From Kuschelorhynchus macadamiae (taxonomy: Eukaryota > Arthropoda > Insecta > Coleoptera > Curculionidae): DNA of 64,000 nt. A program made the translations under genes and the position numbers. The notes under the pieces were generated by a model. It ran no database searches. It was not told the DNA's origin and saw only the letters and a list, made by a program, of their open reading frames with translations. Shown piece by piece: positions 51,376 through 62,699 of this stretch; position 1 is the first letter of the stretch, and each line of letters begins with the position of its first letter. The DNA lies in assembly GCA_030620095.1 (NCBI GenBank), contig JAUTXW010002106.1, forward strand, positions 338,794 through 402,793, read 5' to 3'.

Positions 51376-51880
51376 TTGGATAGGGTGTCAAGTAAATGCC
51401 ATCAATATTTGCTACATAAAAAGAACGATAATACCATTGTTAACTGTAGACAAAAGGCTATAATTTACATCAGATTGAGGGACAGGGTACATGTAAGAGA
51501 TATTGCTAAGGAATCAAGAATAAGCCAGAAAACAGAAAAATCTAAAGAATACGGGGAAATTAAAAGAAAACCAGGTTCCGGTAGGAAAAAGATCTCGACG
51601 AGGGATGAAGATGAAGAAGAGCTTGTCAACTTTCTAAGAGAACATCCTTTCAGAACCCTCTTAAGCGCAAGAAAGAAAACCAACTTCTACAGACCATTCA
51701 GAACAGCAAAACGTCGAATACGAGCGTCAGATGTAAACAATCGATGTGCTAACAAAATATTTTTGACAGATGGAAACAAGTAGAGAAAAGTAGAATCTTG
51801 TAGAGAATATCTCAACCAGAATAATAATGGGAAAGAGTAATATTTTCTGATTCATTTGTTTTTATATGCTGTGTAATAAG
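51376..51880 (+). pseudogene. Tc1/mariner-like transposase fragment
   Basis: An open frame from about 51376 to 51783 carries the paired-like DNA-binding region: VRDIAKESRISQKTEK, IKRKPGSGRKKISTRDED (the GRPR-like linker), LLSARKKTNF and RTAKRRIRASDVNNR. Beyond the stop, WERVIFSDSFVF (about 51825-51860) resembles the W..V.FSDE block holding a catalytic Asp. Sequence after 51880 is unrelated, so the remaining catalytic domain is lost. Confidence 0.68.
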
Positions 51881-53110
51881 TTTACGTTCCGGAAAACAGC
51901 GGGACGCAGGCGCAGACTTAGAAGGGAGGCGCGCCCGTCTTGCAGATACGGAAATTGACCAAAAATTAAACTAATTTGCTAGTTAATTTTTATACTTTTT
52001 TCGCCGTCTCTTTAAGATCACATGCAACCTTAAAGTATACGAACACCTTTAGCATATATTTTAATGTACCAATTTTCTTAATCAAAACTAAAATATGTAT
52101 CCGTACCTATTGTTTAAATCTGCGTCCTTCCCCTCAACAAATATCTGCGCCCTTTTCACAAAATCGGCCACTGACGAGACGTGGCGTTCCCACGCGATCA
52201 TCCATCCAAAATGAAACTATAATATTGCATTGTCATCCGAATTACATGTATGTATGCAAAGTTCTAGCTCGATATAATAATAATTATTAGAAGTAGGTTA
52301 AAACTTTCTAGATTTGTAACATGTTTTGTTTAGTTAGTAGGTACCTACATAATCAAATAAAGCTAATAAAAGCGTATTAAAAATAGGCACCTTGTACGAA
52401 ATTATATTCAAATTTCAGACAAACCAGTAAATAAATAGGTAAAAATAACAAAAGATATTAGATTAGGTGGACATTTGTTTGGCCCACCGTGTAGAGTAGA
52501 AACTCTTATGTAAATACCTCTGCGGATACCTTCGTATACCGGACACACTACACGGGTAATTTTCGTTTCACCAAACTTTACAATAGCTTTCAATCCCGCC
52601 TCCAAATAACCGACACCTCATCCATGTGTCTGACATTTTTTTTTAAATTCCCCGCAGTTGTCCGCTATTGGGTGGTTATACTGTATCTTTTTTCTATGAA
52701 TAACTTACGGTAATGAAGTAGGGTGCTCATCCAACGACGATTTACAATTCACAACACAATCGGCACCGAATGTTTCGTACGTTTACTTACAGTAAGTATC
52801 ACACTATTTAAATTACCGTAAGGAAGGTATTGCAGACATTATTTGAGACGTGATTTTATGCCTATAATGATTATTTATGGCTTTTAAGGTTGATGGTTTC
52901 ATCGACGAACCTGGGCTAACCTAACGCCTAACGGGACAGATCCAGCTAACACTAGATTTTGTTAAAGAAAAAATCCTGGATTTAATAACATAAACTTGGA
53001 ATTCTGTTGGCTCTTTCCTTATAGCAAACAACAATTATCCCAACATAACAACAACGCATTTTTTTAATTAATAATTTTGTTCAAGAAAAATTTTAAAAAA
53101 GTCAAAAACT
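51881..53110. other. No gene; possible LINE tail
   Basis: 52195-52290 includes ATGTATGTATGCAAAGTTCT and CTCGATATAAT, similar in style to RTE-like LINE 3' UTRs, but no coding evidence. The rest is not recognised. Confidence 0.3.
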
Positions 53111-53116
53111 TAAAAA

Positions 53117-53199
53117 GGCATCCGCCTGATCACGGATTCGAACACGGAACCTTCGCACTGCTCTCCATCCGACGCTCTACCTTTAAGTTAACCGATGCC
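53117..53199 (-). repeat. tRNA-like sequence (SINE or tRNA pseudogene)
   Basis: Minus strand starts GGCATC, ends GGATGCC (acceptor-like pairing) and has a B-box-like TGTTCGAATCC and an A-box-like TTAAAGGTAGAGC. The T stem does not pair properly, so a working tRNA is unlikely; a tRNA-derived SINE fits better. Confidence 0.45.
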
Positions 53200-54084
<885 letters not shown>

Positions 54085-54175
54085 TATGGTTTTTTTTCTT
54101 TAACCATATATAAATATTTTGTTAATTATTTTCTTGGGCATAGGTTAACTCATTGAGATGCAAAACTACATTTTA

Positions 54176-54213
54176 ATCGACGTTTCGCTCATTATATTGA
54201 GCTTTTACAAGAT
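54176..54213 (-). ncRNA. Hammerhead-like motif, left arm
   Basis: Helix I ATC/GAT; core TTGTAAAA; helix II GCTCA/TGAGC (5 perfect pairs) with loop ATATAA; then GAAACGTC. Confidence 0.5.
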
Positions 54214-54300
54214 ATTTTATTTTCTTGGAACCAGGTCATGTGCAACCAACGTAACGTAACGAAATTTGTAACACATGACATGTTTCCAAGAAAATAAAAT

Positions 54301-54339
54301 ATCTTAAAAAAAGCTCAATATAAAGGGCGAAACGTGGAT
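54301..54339 (+). ncRNA. Hammerhead-like remnant, right arm
   Basis: ATC/GAT helix I, eroded core (TT then A7), GCTC/GGGC, GAAACGTG. The G in place of the H17 nucleotide should prevent cleavage. Confidence 0.3.
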
Positions 54340-54370
54340 TAAATTGTAGTTTTGCTTCTCAATGAGTTAA

Positions 54371-54372
<2 letters not shown>

Positions 54373-54453
<81 letters not shown>
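54373..54453. repeat. (TA)n array
   Basis: Pure TA; left edge is the 3' end of the tail. Confidence 0.95.
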
Positions 54454-54456
<3 letters not shown>

Positions 54457-55460
54457 GTATTGTAATCCTGAAAAAAATCACCTTCCGAGATTTTTTCAGA
54501 TCTTCACGTTTCAGGGTATCTAGATGCCGAAAAACATGTTTTCCCAATTTCGTCGGTCTCTGTGTCTGTTCGCGGCATAGCTAAAAAACTACGGTCTAGT
54601 TACCCAATTTATCTCAAATTTTGCACAAACATCAAATATTATGTTGGAATCAACTGGTAAAATTATGGTACGAATCCAAGATGGCGGCGTAATAAAATAC
54701 TTAGAAATTCGGCCTGAAAAAACTACTCAGTGGGTTGATTTCAAATTGTGCGTCATAACTAATTATTCTGGTATAGGGATCAACTAGTAAAACTGTGTTA
54801 CTAATACAAAATGGCGGCCAAATAAAATGTTTGTGATCATGAAAAAATCACCCTTTCAGCTTTTACATATCTTCACATTTAAGCGTCCTTAGATGCCAAA
54901 AAATATGTTTAATCAATTTCGTCGGTTCGTCTATCGGTCTGTCTGTCAGTTCGCAGCATAGCTTTAATTCTACTTATCGTTTGAGTTCAAATTTTAGTCA
55001 AAAATTAAGGGTCATATGGAGATGACCTGGTAATATTTCATTATTATGCCCGCCCAAAAGTCATTCCAACGCAATTCGTTAGAACTTATTCAAACCCACC
55101 AGTATCCAAAAGTGAATTGTAGCATAGGTAGAAAGAAACTGGTAAAATATTGGTAGGAATCCAATATGATGGAACAAAATGGTGCCCAATAAAAATGTTT
55201 GAAAAAATAGTATATATCATATATATTTATTTATTTAATGCTTTTATTGTTACATATTACAATTATAGATGTAAGATGTATAAATTATAACTAATTAATA
55301 AGGAAAAACCTTACAACAAAAGGCAGAGTTCGCGCCCGACCGTAAAAACGGGTGCAGCGCTCTCCACTCAACCGTCATATACTATGTCTATGTACTGAAC
55401 TAAATTGGGTCACACTTCACTATTCCTTTGAAGTGGAAAAAAATAATGACGAGGAAAGTT
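54454..55460 (-). repeat. 'CGCCATTTTG' repeat, locus 5
   Basis: Minus-oriented: TCACC, 'ttcacgtttc', CGTCGGT..TCTGT and TTCGCGGCATAGCT, then GATGGCGG subunits at about 54680 and 54812. A second header starts at 54838. The end block ACTAAATTGGGTCACACTTC (55399) is shared with loci 1 and 2. It includes a 55205-55390 segment of other AT-rich sequence. Confidence 0.7.
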
Positions 55461-55907
55461 CCAGGTAAAGGAAATTTACCGATTTTTAAAAATTTCAATA
55501 ATTTTTGGAAAAAATGAATATAAGATATTGATGCAAAAAAAAAACAAGTCCCGAAATTTATATTATTTGATTAAAATTTTAATTAAAATCTCAATATTCT
55601 TTTGTTTTTATTTCTTCTAAAATTAAATTTATTTTTGTTCTTGTCTGACATATAATTTTATGTATGTTCCAGACATATAATTTTATGTATGTTTCCAGGT
55701 AAAGGAAATTTACCGATTTTTAAAAATTTCAATAATTTTTGGAAAAAATGAATATAAGATATTGATGCAAAAAAAAAACAAGTCCCGAAATTTATATTAT
55801 TTGATTAAAATTTTAATTAAAATCTCAATATTCTTTTGTTTTTATTTCTTCTAAAATTAAATTTATTTTTGTTCTTGTCTGACATATAATTTTATGTATG
55901 TTCCAGA
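55461..55907 (+). repeat. Recent tandem duplication, period 234 bp
   Basis: Starts with CCAGGTAAAGGAAATTTACC at 55461 and again at 55695. The copies look identical by eye apart from a 1-bp difference at the junction (TGTTCC/TGTTTCC). Non-coding. Confidence 0.9.
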
Positions 55908-55929
55908 AGTGGTAGATTTTATATAAAAT

Positions 55930-57126
55930 TTAGTGATAAGTTTATTATTATTACTAATAATTATAGACTTAATTATTTAATATTTTTGTCAGTTCGCGCA
56001 ACTTACACTCAAGTATTCTGTTATTTGCGACCTTTTTTTTGTCTTACAAATGTGAACGCAGGGAAAAATATGCCTACGAATTCTGTTAATGGTCTTTTTT
56101 TCTGCATAAGAACTACACTAGACGTTATAAATATTTCTGCTTAAAATTCAGTTTTAAGCTATTGTTTTTTAGTGAGTGGTCATTCTTTTTGTATATTCCG
56201 ACGACAAATCACGAGGGCATAATGTACCCTTACATTATACAATGGTGGCCTTAGTAACCCACGTCCTGAATTATAAGACGCGCAGTCGAAGTTTCTGTCG
56301 AAGTTCTCCGAACACCGAGTCATACATACACACTACGGTAGGGCGGTACTTTATAGAGCACGCGATAGTCCTGCCATGGCTGTTATTGTACGGCTGCATC
56401 AACTACTAACTATTATTAAGAGCTCGTCTCTCAACGGTGCACTGTCTTTACCCATCTAAGTATTAGCGACGAGACACGTATATTAAAGTAACAATGATAT
56501 AATGTTAGCATTCTGTATATGTCCTAGTATGTTATTAATTTAACAGTTCTATTTGATTGTCATTTTTACAAATTTACATCTGGGATTTGTTAAAAATAGT
56601 ATTTCGCTATTTCTAACAGACAAATATTTGTTAATCGGATTTCAAAAGTATTTCCACTGCCGCACGTCGCGTCGTTTCGAAGATCATTGGTATTCCGTTG
56701 CGCAGGCATAAAAACGAATGAAACCTTCCACAAGATGATCTTTTAAGCTATCAAATTTGAAGTAACACACGTACGACGTGGACAGAAATGGATGTATGTG
56801 CCGAATTTCAATTCCCCTTCACGGAGCAAATAATTCGAAAAGTTTTGTCTCAACCCGAATTGTAATAAAACCTACATCAAAAGTTTTAGTGGTGGACGAC
56901 ATGTAATCCCGATAACAATTCCAGGATATTGGAATATAACTTGAGGGTCAGTTTTTGTTTTATCTTTGTAAATGCTGATAAAATTGCCTATAAACATTTT
57001 CTAGCCTGAAAAGGGTATTGTGTGCCATGCTAGCTGGTATTCATAAACCTTCACTGACAGCATACATACATACATACATGATTTACTTGTCAGTTAAAAT
57101 TAGCAAACAGTTTAATATTTGAGAGT

Positions 57127-57128
<2 letters not shown>
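55930..57128. other. No gene recognised; GC-richer patch
   Basis: 56180-56480 and 56640-56900 are less AT-rich than average; a 77-codon frame at 56176-56409 has no known domain. These may be parts of an unrecognised exon or repeat. Confidence 0.3.

Positions 57129-57188
<60 letters not shown>
57129..57188. repeat. (TA)n array
   Basis: 60 bp of TA. Confidence 0.95.
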
Positions 57189-57189
<1 letters not shown>

Positions 57190-57242
57190 TCTACAGTAAG
57201 CAAAAAGATCTAGGCCTAGTTTCGAATAAGTATAATTATTTT

Positions 57243-57420
57243 TTAGAAATATTTAATCAACAGCAAAAGTTATGGTACGAGTGGGGATCGAACGCGCAAC
57301 TCTGGATCTCTAGCTCTAACCAAATGAGCAACCGTACCAATGATAAGCAATTCGTTAGAACTTGTACATGTCTAGAGCCATCAGTATCATAACCATTGTT
57401 AATCCTACCAAATATTTTAA
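57243..57420 (-). repeat. Inverted partial copy of the tRNA-like TIR element
   Basis: Shares TAGAAATATTTAATCAACAG, the tRNA-like part (57274-57338, minus, ending TTCGATCCCCACTCGTACC) and ATCATAACCATTGTT with the element at 57531-57830, in opposite orientation. Confidence 0.6.
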
Positions 57421-57530
57421 CCTTATGGCGCAGCGTTCCTGACTGGACGTTAAGTCTAACATCGCTATTAGGTACCGTCCATATTAGTAAATTTATAAGT
57501 TTTACGTTACGTCCATATAAGCCAATTTTT

Positions 57531-57830
57531 GAATAGAAGTATTTTATCAGTTTGTTTTTAAAGTGTGAAATATTTGCCTTAGAAATATTTAATCAACAGC
57601 AAAAGTTATATTTATATGTGGCAGGATCAACAATGGTTATGATACTCGTGGGTTTGAATATGTATAAGAATTGCTTATCACTGGTACGATAGCGCAATTG
57701 GTTAGAGCAACAAGACAGAGATCCAGAGGTGCGCGTTCGATCCCCGCTCGTACCATAACTTTTGATGTTGATTAAATATTTCTAAAAAATATTTCACAGT
57801 TAAAAACAAGCTGATAAAATACTTATATTC
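57531..57830 (+). mobile_element. 300-bp TIR element carrying a tRNA-like sequence
   Basis: Arms 57531-57610 and 57756-57830 are inverted, about 75-80 bp long (GTATTTTATCAG.. outward, AATCAACA.CAAAAGTTAT inward). Inside, 57683-57755 has a perfect 7-bp acceptor-like pair GGTACGA/TCGTACC, an A-box-like TAGCGCAATTGGTTAGAGC and a B-box-like CGTTCGATCCCC. The anticodon arm is not convincing. It looks like a tRNA-derived SINE caught in, or forming, a foldback MITE. Confidence 0.55.
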
Positions 57831-58133
57831 AAGTCTAATTGCATCTACTCTATTCCTTGCAATAAGAAATATATTGAACAAACTTCACAACAAATAAAGA
57901 GATAAAATTTAATACATAAAAGTGACACAATATTAAAGAAAAGACCTTCCGCACTACACAGGTATAATTTCCAACTAACTCAAATACTAATAAACGTAAA
58001 AAATGGTACCAGCAAAAGATTTTTTTAGAAAGTTAAAAATGTAACCATATTTTATTTAAAACAACCTTTTATTTATAAACTATTTCACTAAAAGGTAAAA
58101 AATAATATTTTGCTTATGAAGTTAAATAGCAAA

Positions 58134-58382
58134 ACTACAGAACAACCCCACCCTCACTGATCAAAGGCACAAGCACTACACTTGATAAAACTTACATAAA
58201 CCCAGAACTTTTAGAAATTTGAATATTTTTTTAAAAGTTTCAGTCTTTATTTCAAGTGTGATGACATCTCACGCCTTAAGCTTTTAAGAAAACATTCAAA
58301 ATTTTAGAAGTTTTGTGTTTATGTAAGTTTTATTAGGTATGTACTACTTGCGTCTTAGATCAGTGTGGGGTTCTTTTGTAGA
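58134..58382. repeat. Imperfect long inverted repeat (foldback)
   Basis: Arms 58134-58236 and 58285-58382 share ACTTACATAAAC..AAACTT and AACCCCAC..ACTGATC inverted. Diverged; non-coding. Confidence 0.65.
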
Positions 58383-59370
58383 GAGAGAGAGAAAGTGAGA
58401 AGAATTTGTGTTAAGGTGCATCGATAGCAAGTGTCATTTAGAACCGTTATGTATAATATTTATATTTTATTGTATATCCCTGTATTCTTCAGGATCTTAA
58501 TTAAATTATCCATTTCTTTATCTTCCGTCATTGTACTATTTAACTTCATACGTTAAATATTATTTTTTACTTTTTAGAGCAAAAGTTACAAATGGATTAT
58601 AAATCTTAAACCGATAAAGCAAATATAAGAAAAAAACATGTTTGCTATGAATAAAAAAAAAACAGATATCGAAAATTAAAGTTCAATTTACTTTTATATT
58701 TTATTTTTTAATGTAAAAAATTTTAATTTGTATATTACTAAATATCTATGTGTGGAATTAACATTGCTAAAATACATTGCATTCCCCATAACATATAACC
58801 GGAATGTTCCAGATAAATCAAAGTTGCGGATTTTTTTTTTAAGATAAATTTACAAATTAGGTTTACTGTTTCTCTCAAAATGCTAGTTGTATTTTTCTTA
58901 ATATTTATTTGACAATTTTACAATGCGAAAATGTTAAAAAACAAGTGTCAAGTTATGTGTATTAAAGGCAACACATGTTGGCCCATTGCTGCATATTCTT
59001 GAATTAAAAGCACATTCGTTCCATACCCAAAGTTAATAGTCTGAATGCATTTGTGAATAGTTGTTACATAGGCTAGTCTACACAATAAATTCTAGTAATT
59101 TTCTCGGATATTCAACGGACCGTGAAATACTCGACGACAGTATCGACATGAGAAATTTATTCGTGTGCATATAAACGAATGACAATACTTAGACTGTGGA
59201 TAGTCACTTTCGCTCTAATTTGTTTCAGCTTTTTCTCTATTTTGTCACATATATATCACTGTGTATAGAATGTTCACTTTGACACCCGCTTACAGACTTT
59301 ATTAGCCAAGCTAGAAGAAAACGTTAAATATAAAAGTTATTTGGTTTTACCTGAACCATCATATTTGAAA
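58383..59370. other. AT-rich stretch, nothing recognised
   Basis: A GAGAGAGAGA run at 58381; otherwise nothing seen. Confidence 0.4.
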
Positions 59371-59469
59371 AATATATATTATATAATATATATATATATA
59401 TTTTATATAAATATATATATATATATATTGTTCTCAAAATTCCTACAATATATATATATATTTTAGGTA

Positions 59470-59503
<34 letters not shown>

Positions 59504-59578
59504 AATTGTTTAAATTTTAAGGACCCAAGACGAAGAGATAAAAATATTTCGATAAATTTATATATAAAACGTTAATAA

Positions 59579-59617
<39 letters not shown>
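59371..59617. repeat. Interrupted (TA)n arrays
   Basis: Several TA blocks (59371-59428, 59449-59511, 59580-59617) separated by short unique pieces. Confidence 0.9.
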
Positions 59618-59624
<7 letters not shown>

Positions 59625-59844
59625 GCTCCAGTAACGTTTCGACCATAGTTTCGGTCCTTTTTGTACCTAAAAGATTTTTATCACAATTTCTATATTACAA
59701 ATAAAAGTATTTAAAAATTAAGACTTACCATAGAACGTAAAATTGTCAAATAAATAATACCACTAAAATACAAATATTCTGACATATATTTACATTTTAA
59801 AATTATGGGACGTTTACTGTGTTAAAATCAGAAAAATACAACGT
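59618..59844 (-). mobile_element. Solo PLE-type tail flanked by (TA)n on both sides
   Basis: Minus strand: CTATG then GTAAGT (the PLE1 splice-donor-like string), AT-rich DNA, a hammerhead-like motif, then GCATGTGTGTATATA running into the array. Layout matches the PLE1 3' UTR but the sequence is largely different; no RT. Confidence 0.45.
59631..59667 (-). ncRNA. Hammerhead-like motif, divergent core
   Basis: Short helix I GGT/AC, core ACAAAAAG, helix II GACC/GGTC with an 8-nt loop, GAAACGTT. The layout is kept but the core does not match. Confidence 0.35.
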
Positions 59845-60377
<533 letters not shown>

Positions 60378-60435
60378 GTGTTTTCATTCCGGGTGTACAT
60401 CCGTTCACTACTGTCGTTCTGAAAAGAACAGTTTT

Positions 60436-60475
60436 GCTGACGTTTCGCCAAAATCACATTTGGCATTTTCGAAGC
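60436..60475 (-). ncRNA. Hammerhead-like motif, PLE2
   Basis: Minus strand: helix I GCT/AGC; core TCGAAAAT; helix II GCCAAA/TTTGGC (6 perfect pairs) with loop TGTGAT; GAAACGTC. Same architecture as PLE1 although the surrounding UTRs differ. Confidence 0.58.
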
Positions 60476-60530
60476 TTTCTTTCTCGCGTCCGAATAGAGA
60501 CTGAAGTGTTGGTGACTGCGACGCTTCCTT

Positions 60531-62653
60531 TTATACCCCCACTCGGGGCCGAAGGTTATATCTGCGCAGGCGTTGGTCGTTATTTATGTTTTCCGGATGG
60601 TGCTGTTGTTGTTGCGCTAATTGCGCTTGAGTTTTTGCGATTTTAGATTTGTCGATTATTGTCTTCCATACTGTTGGTAGTTTTAAGGATTCGTCCCTTT
60701 TATTCAAATCACCTTGTTTTTCAATTTCTATGGCTTCTCGGATTATTCTGGTCTTATAATGTTCTATATTGGCAATCTCCCTACACCCATCGAAATTTAT
60801 TTTATGGCCGGTTTCCTGATGATGTAGGAATAAAGCTGAGGTTGTTTGTTTATTTCTGATGCTGAGTTTATGCTCTTCCACTCTTGCTGATATTCGCCTG
60901 TTAGTTTGCCCTACGTACAACTTTTCACAGTCCTGGCACGGAATGCTGTACACTCCGTGGTTTTCCAGTTTGATTTTATCTTTTGGGTTTCCGAGTAGTT
61001 TACCTATAGTTGTTTGTGGCTTGTGTATTGTTTGTATGTTGTGTTTCCTCAGAATTCTTCCGATTCTGTCTGTTGTGCCTTTTACATATGGTAAGACTAC
61101 TCGTTGCTTTCCCGGCTCATATTTTTTGTTGTTTGTTGTTCGGGAAACCTGTGCATTAATAGCTTTCTCTATGGTGCGATTTATGTAGCCATTTTTCTTT
61201 AAAGCACTAGATACTACCTTAAATTCGTTTTGTCTCGTCTGTGTTTCAGTTAGTCGCACGGATCTAGATATTAGAGTATTTGCCACAGCTTGAATTTGCG
61301 CTGGGTGATGATGTGATTTTGCATTTAAATATCTGTCTGTATGTGTTGGTTTTCTATACACGGTGTATTCGAAATGTCCGTTATGTAGTTTTGTGACCAA
61401 AACATCTAAAAATGGTAGTTTGTTGTTTTCCTCTAGCTCTAGAGTAAATTGTATTCTGGGGTGGATTGAATTTACGTGAGTCAGAAATTTTTCGAGCTCT
61501 GCATGACCATGTTGCCATATAATAAATATGTCATCCACATAACGAATCCATAATTTGGGTTTTAAACTTGCTTTCTCAAGAGCTTCTTTCTCGAAGTATA
61601 TCATAAATAAATTCGCGACTACTGGTGATAGCGAGGACCCCATTGGAGCACCATCCATTTGTTTATACATTTGCCCGTTGAAAGAAAAATAAGTATTTTT
61701 GAGGCAATGCTCCGAGAGTTCTATTATATGTGCCTGGAAATCCTCGTTCATAGCAATCTTGTCCAATGCTTCGTCGATTGGAATACTGGGATATAACGAT
61801 TTGACATCTAGGCTTGCTATGATATCGTTTTTTTCAAGGACGATATGTCGTATAATTCGAGTGAAATGCTCCGAGTTTTTTACAAATGAATCAGCTTTTT
61901 CTACAGTTGGTTGCATAATTTCAGAAAGGTATTTCTCCAGTTTTTGTAGCGGCGAATTAACAGCACTAACAATTGGTCTGATAGGCGCCCCTGGTTTGTG
62001 TATTTTTGGTAAACCATAGAGTTTAGGACATCTGCTCGACTTTTCCCGTGGTATGATTTTTTGTTGAATTTCGGGGTTTATTGGTGAACTTTTTATTTCA
62101 TTTTTAGTTGTTTTTTCTAGGTACGTTGTCGGGTCCCTTGGAACAGGCCTATAACAATTGTCTTGTAGGATATCCTGCATTTTTTGTACGTAATCTTGAG
62201 TATTCATAACCACAGTTGCGTTTCCTTTATCTGCTGGAAGGATTGTGATGTCTTTATTTTTTCGAAGGTTTATTAGGGCCCTTTGTTCAGTGGCATTTAG
62301 GTTTTGTTTTGGTGTTTTGCTTGTTCTTAAAATTCTTGCCACTTCTTGTCGAATCTCCTCTGCTTTTGTTTCTTCAGAGGAGTCAAGGACAGCTTCCACT
62401 CCAGCTATTATTTCTTCTTTCGGGATTTCCCTAGGAGATATCGCAAAACTAAAACCCTTACTCAGTACGGATTTTTCACTTTCTGAGAGACTGTAGGATG
62501 ATATATTATGTACTAATTTATCGACGTCTACTGACGATTTTTGTGGCTGACTCGACTTTCGTAAAGATTGTCATACTTTTTTCGAAAGTTTATCTGTCTT
62601 AATATTCTTATTTGATTCTGTTCGCCAAAAAACCCAAAAGTTTATCCATTCTC
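60531..62653 (-). pseudogene. PLE family 2 RT-GIY-YIG protein, almost intact
   Basis: Open from about 62566 to the stop at 60531. Motifs in order: LPADKGNATVVMNTQDY; LYGLPKIHKPGAPIRPIVS; SLDVKSLYPSIPID (motif A); QMDGAPMGSSLSPVVANLFM (motif B); RYVDDIFIIW (YVDD, about 61529-61546); NNKLPFLDVLV; then the nuclease VYSIPCQDCEKLYVGQTNRR with R..EHK, HHQETGH and IEHYKTRIIREA. Both catalytic Asp of YVDD and the YVG Gly are kept. Upstream, ATG at about 62653 opens MDKLLGF. A T-run length change there, and paired +1/-1 indels near 62584/62566 that create a TGA, break the first 30 codons. If a downstream start were used, a nearly full protein of about 650 residues could be made. Confidence 0.88.
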
Positions 62654-62699
62654 ACAATAAAGGGTGAATGATATTACTTAGTTTAAGGTGTAACTTTAT

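Larger units (their letters stand above)
54130..54372. mobile_element. Head-to-head pair of PLE-type tails between two (TA)n arrays
   Basis: The left arm (about 54241-54130, minus) and right arm (about 54280-54372, plus) are inverted copies. Each carries, 5' to 3', CCAAGAAAATAAAATATCTT, a hammerhead-like motif, TGTAGTTTTGC, CTCAATGAGTTAACC and TAT. The right arm runs from AACC straight into (TA)n at 54373. The left arm continues TATGCCCAAGAAAATAA before AT-rich DNA and the array at 54084. No protein encoded. Confidence 0.7.

Noticed and set aside
57683..57755. Functional tRNA gene
   Set aside because: The acceptor stem pairs, but the T stem has a mismatch and no proper anticodon arm forms; the sequence is embedded in a TIR repeat.
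60434..62496. Plus-strand frames opposite PLE2
   Set aside because: Shadows of the minus-strand RT-GIY-YIG coding region.
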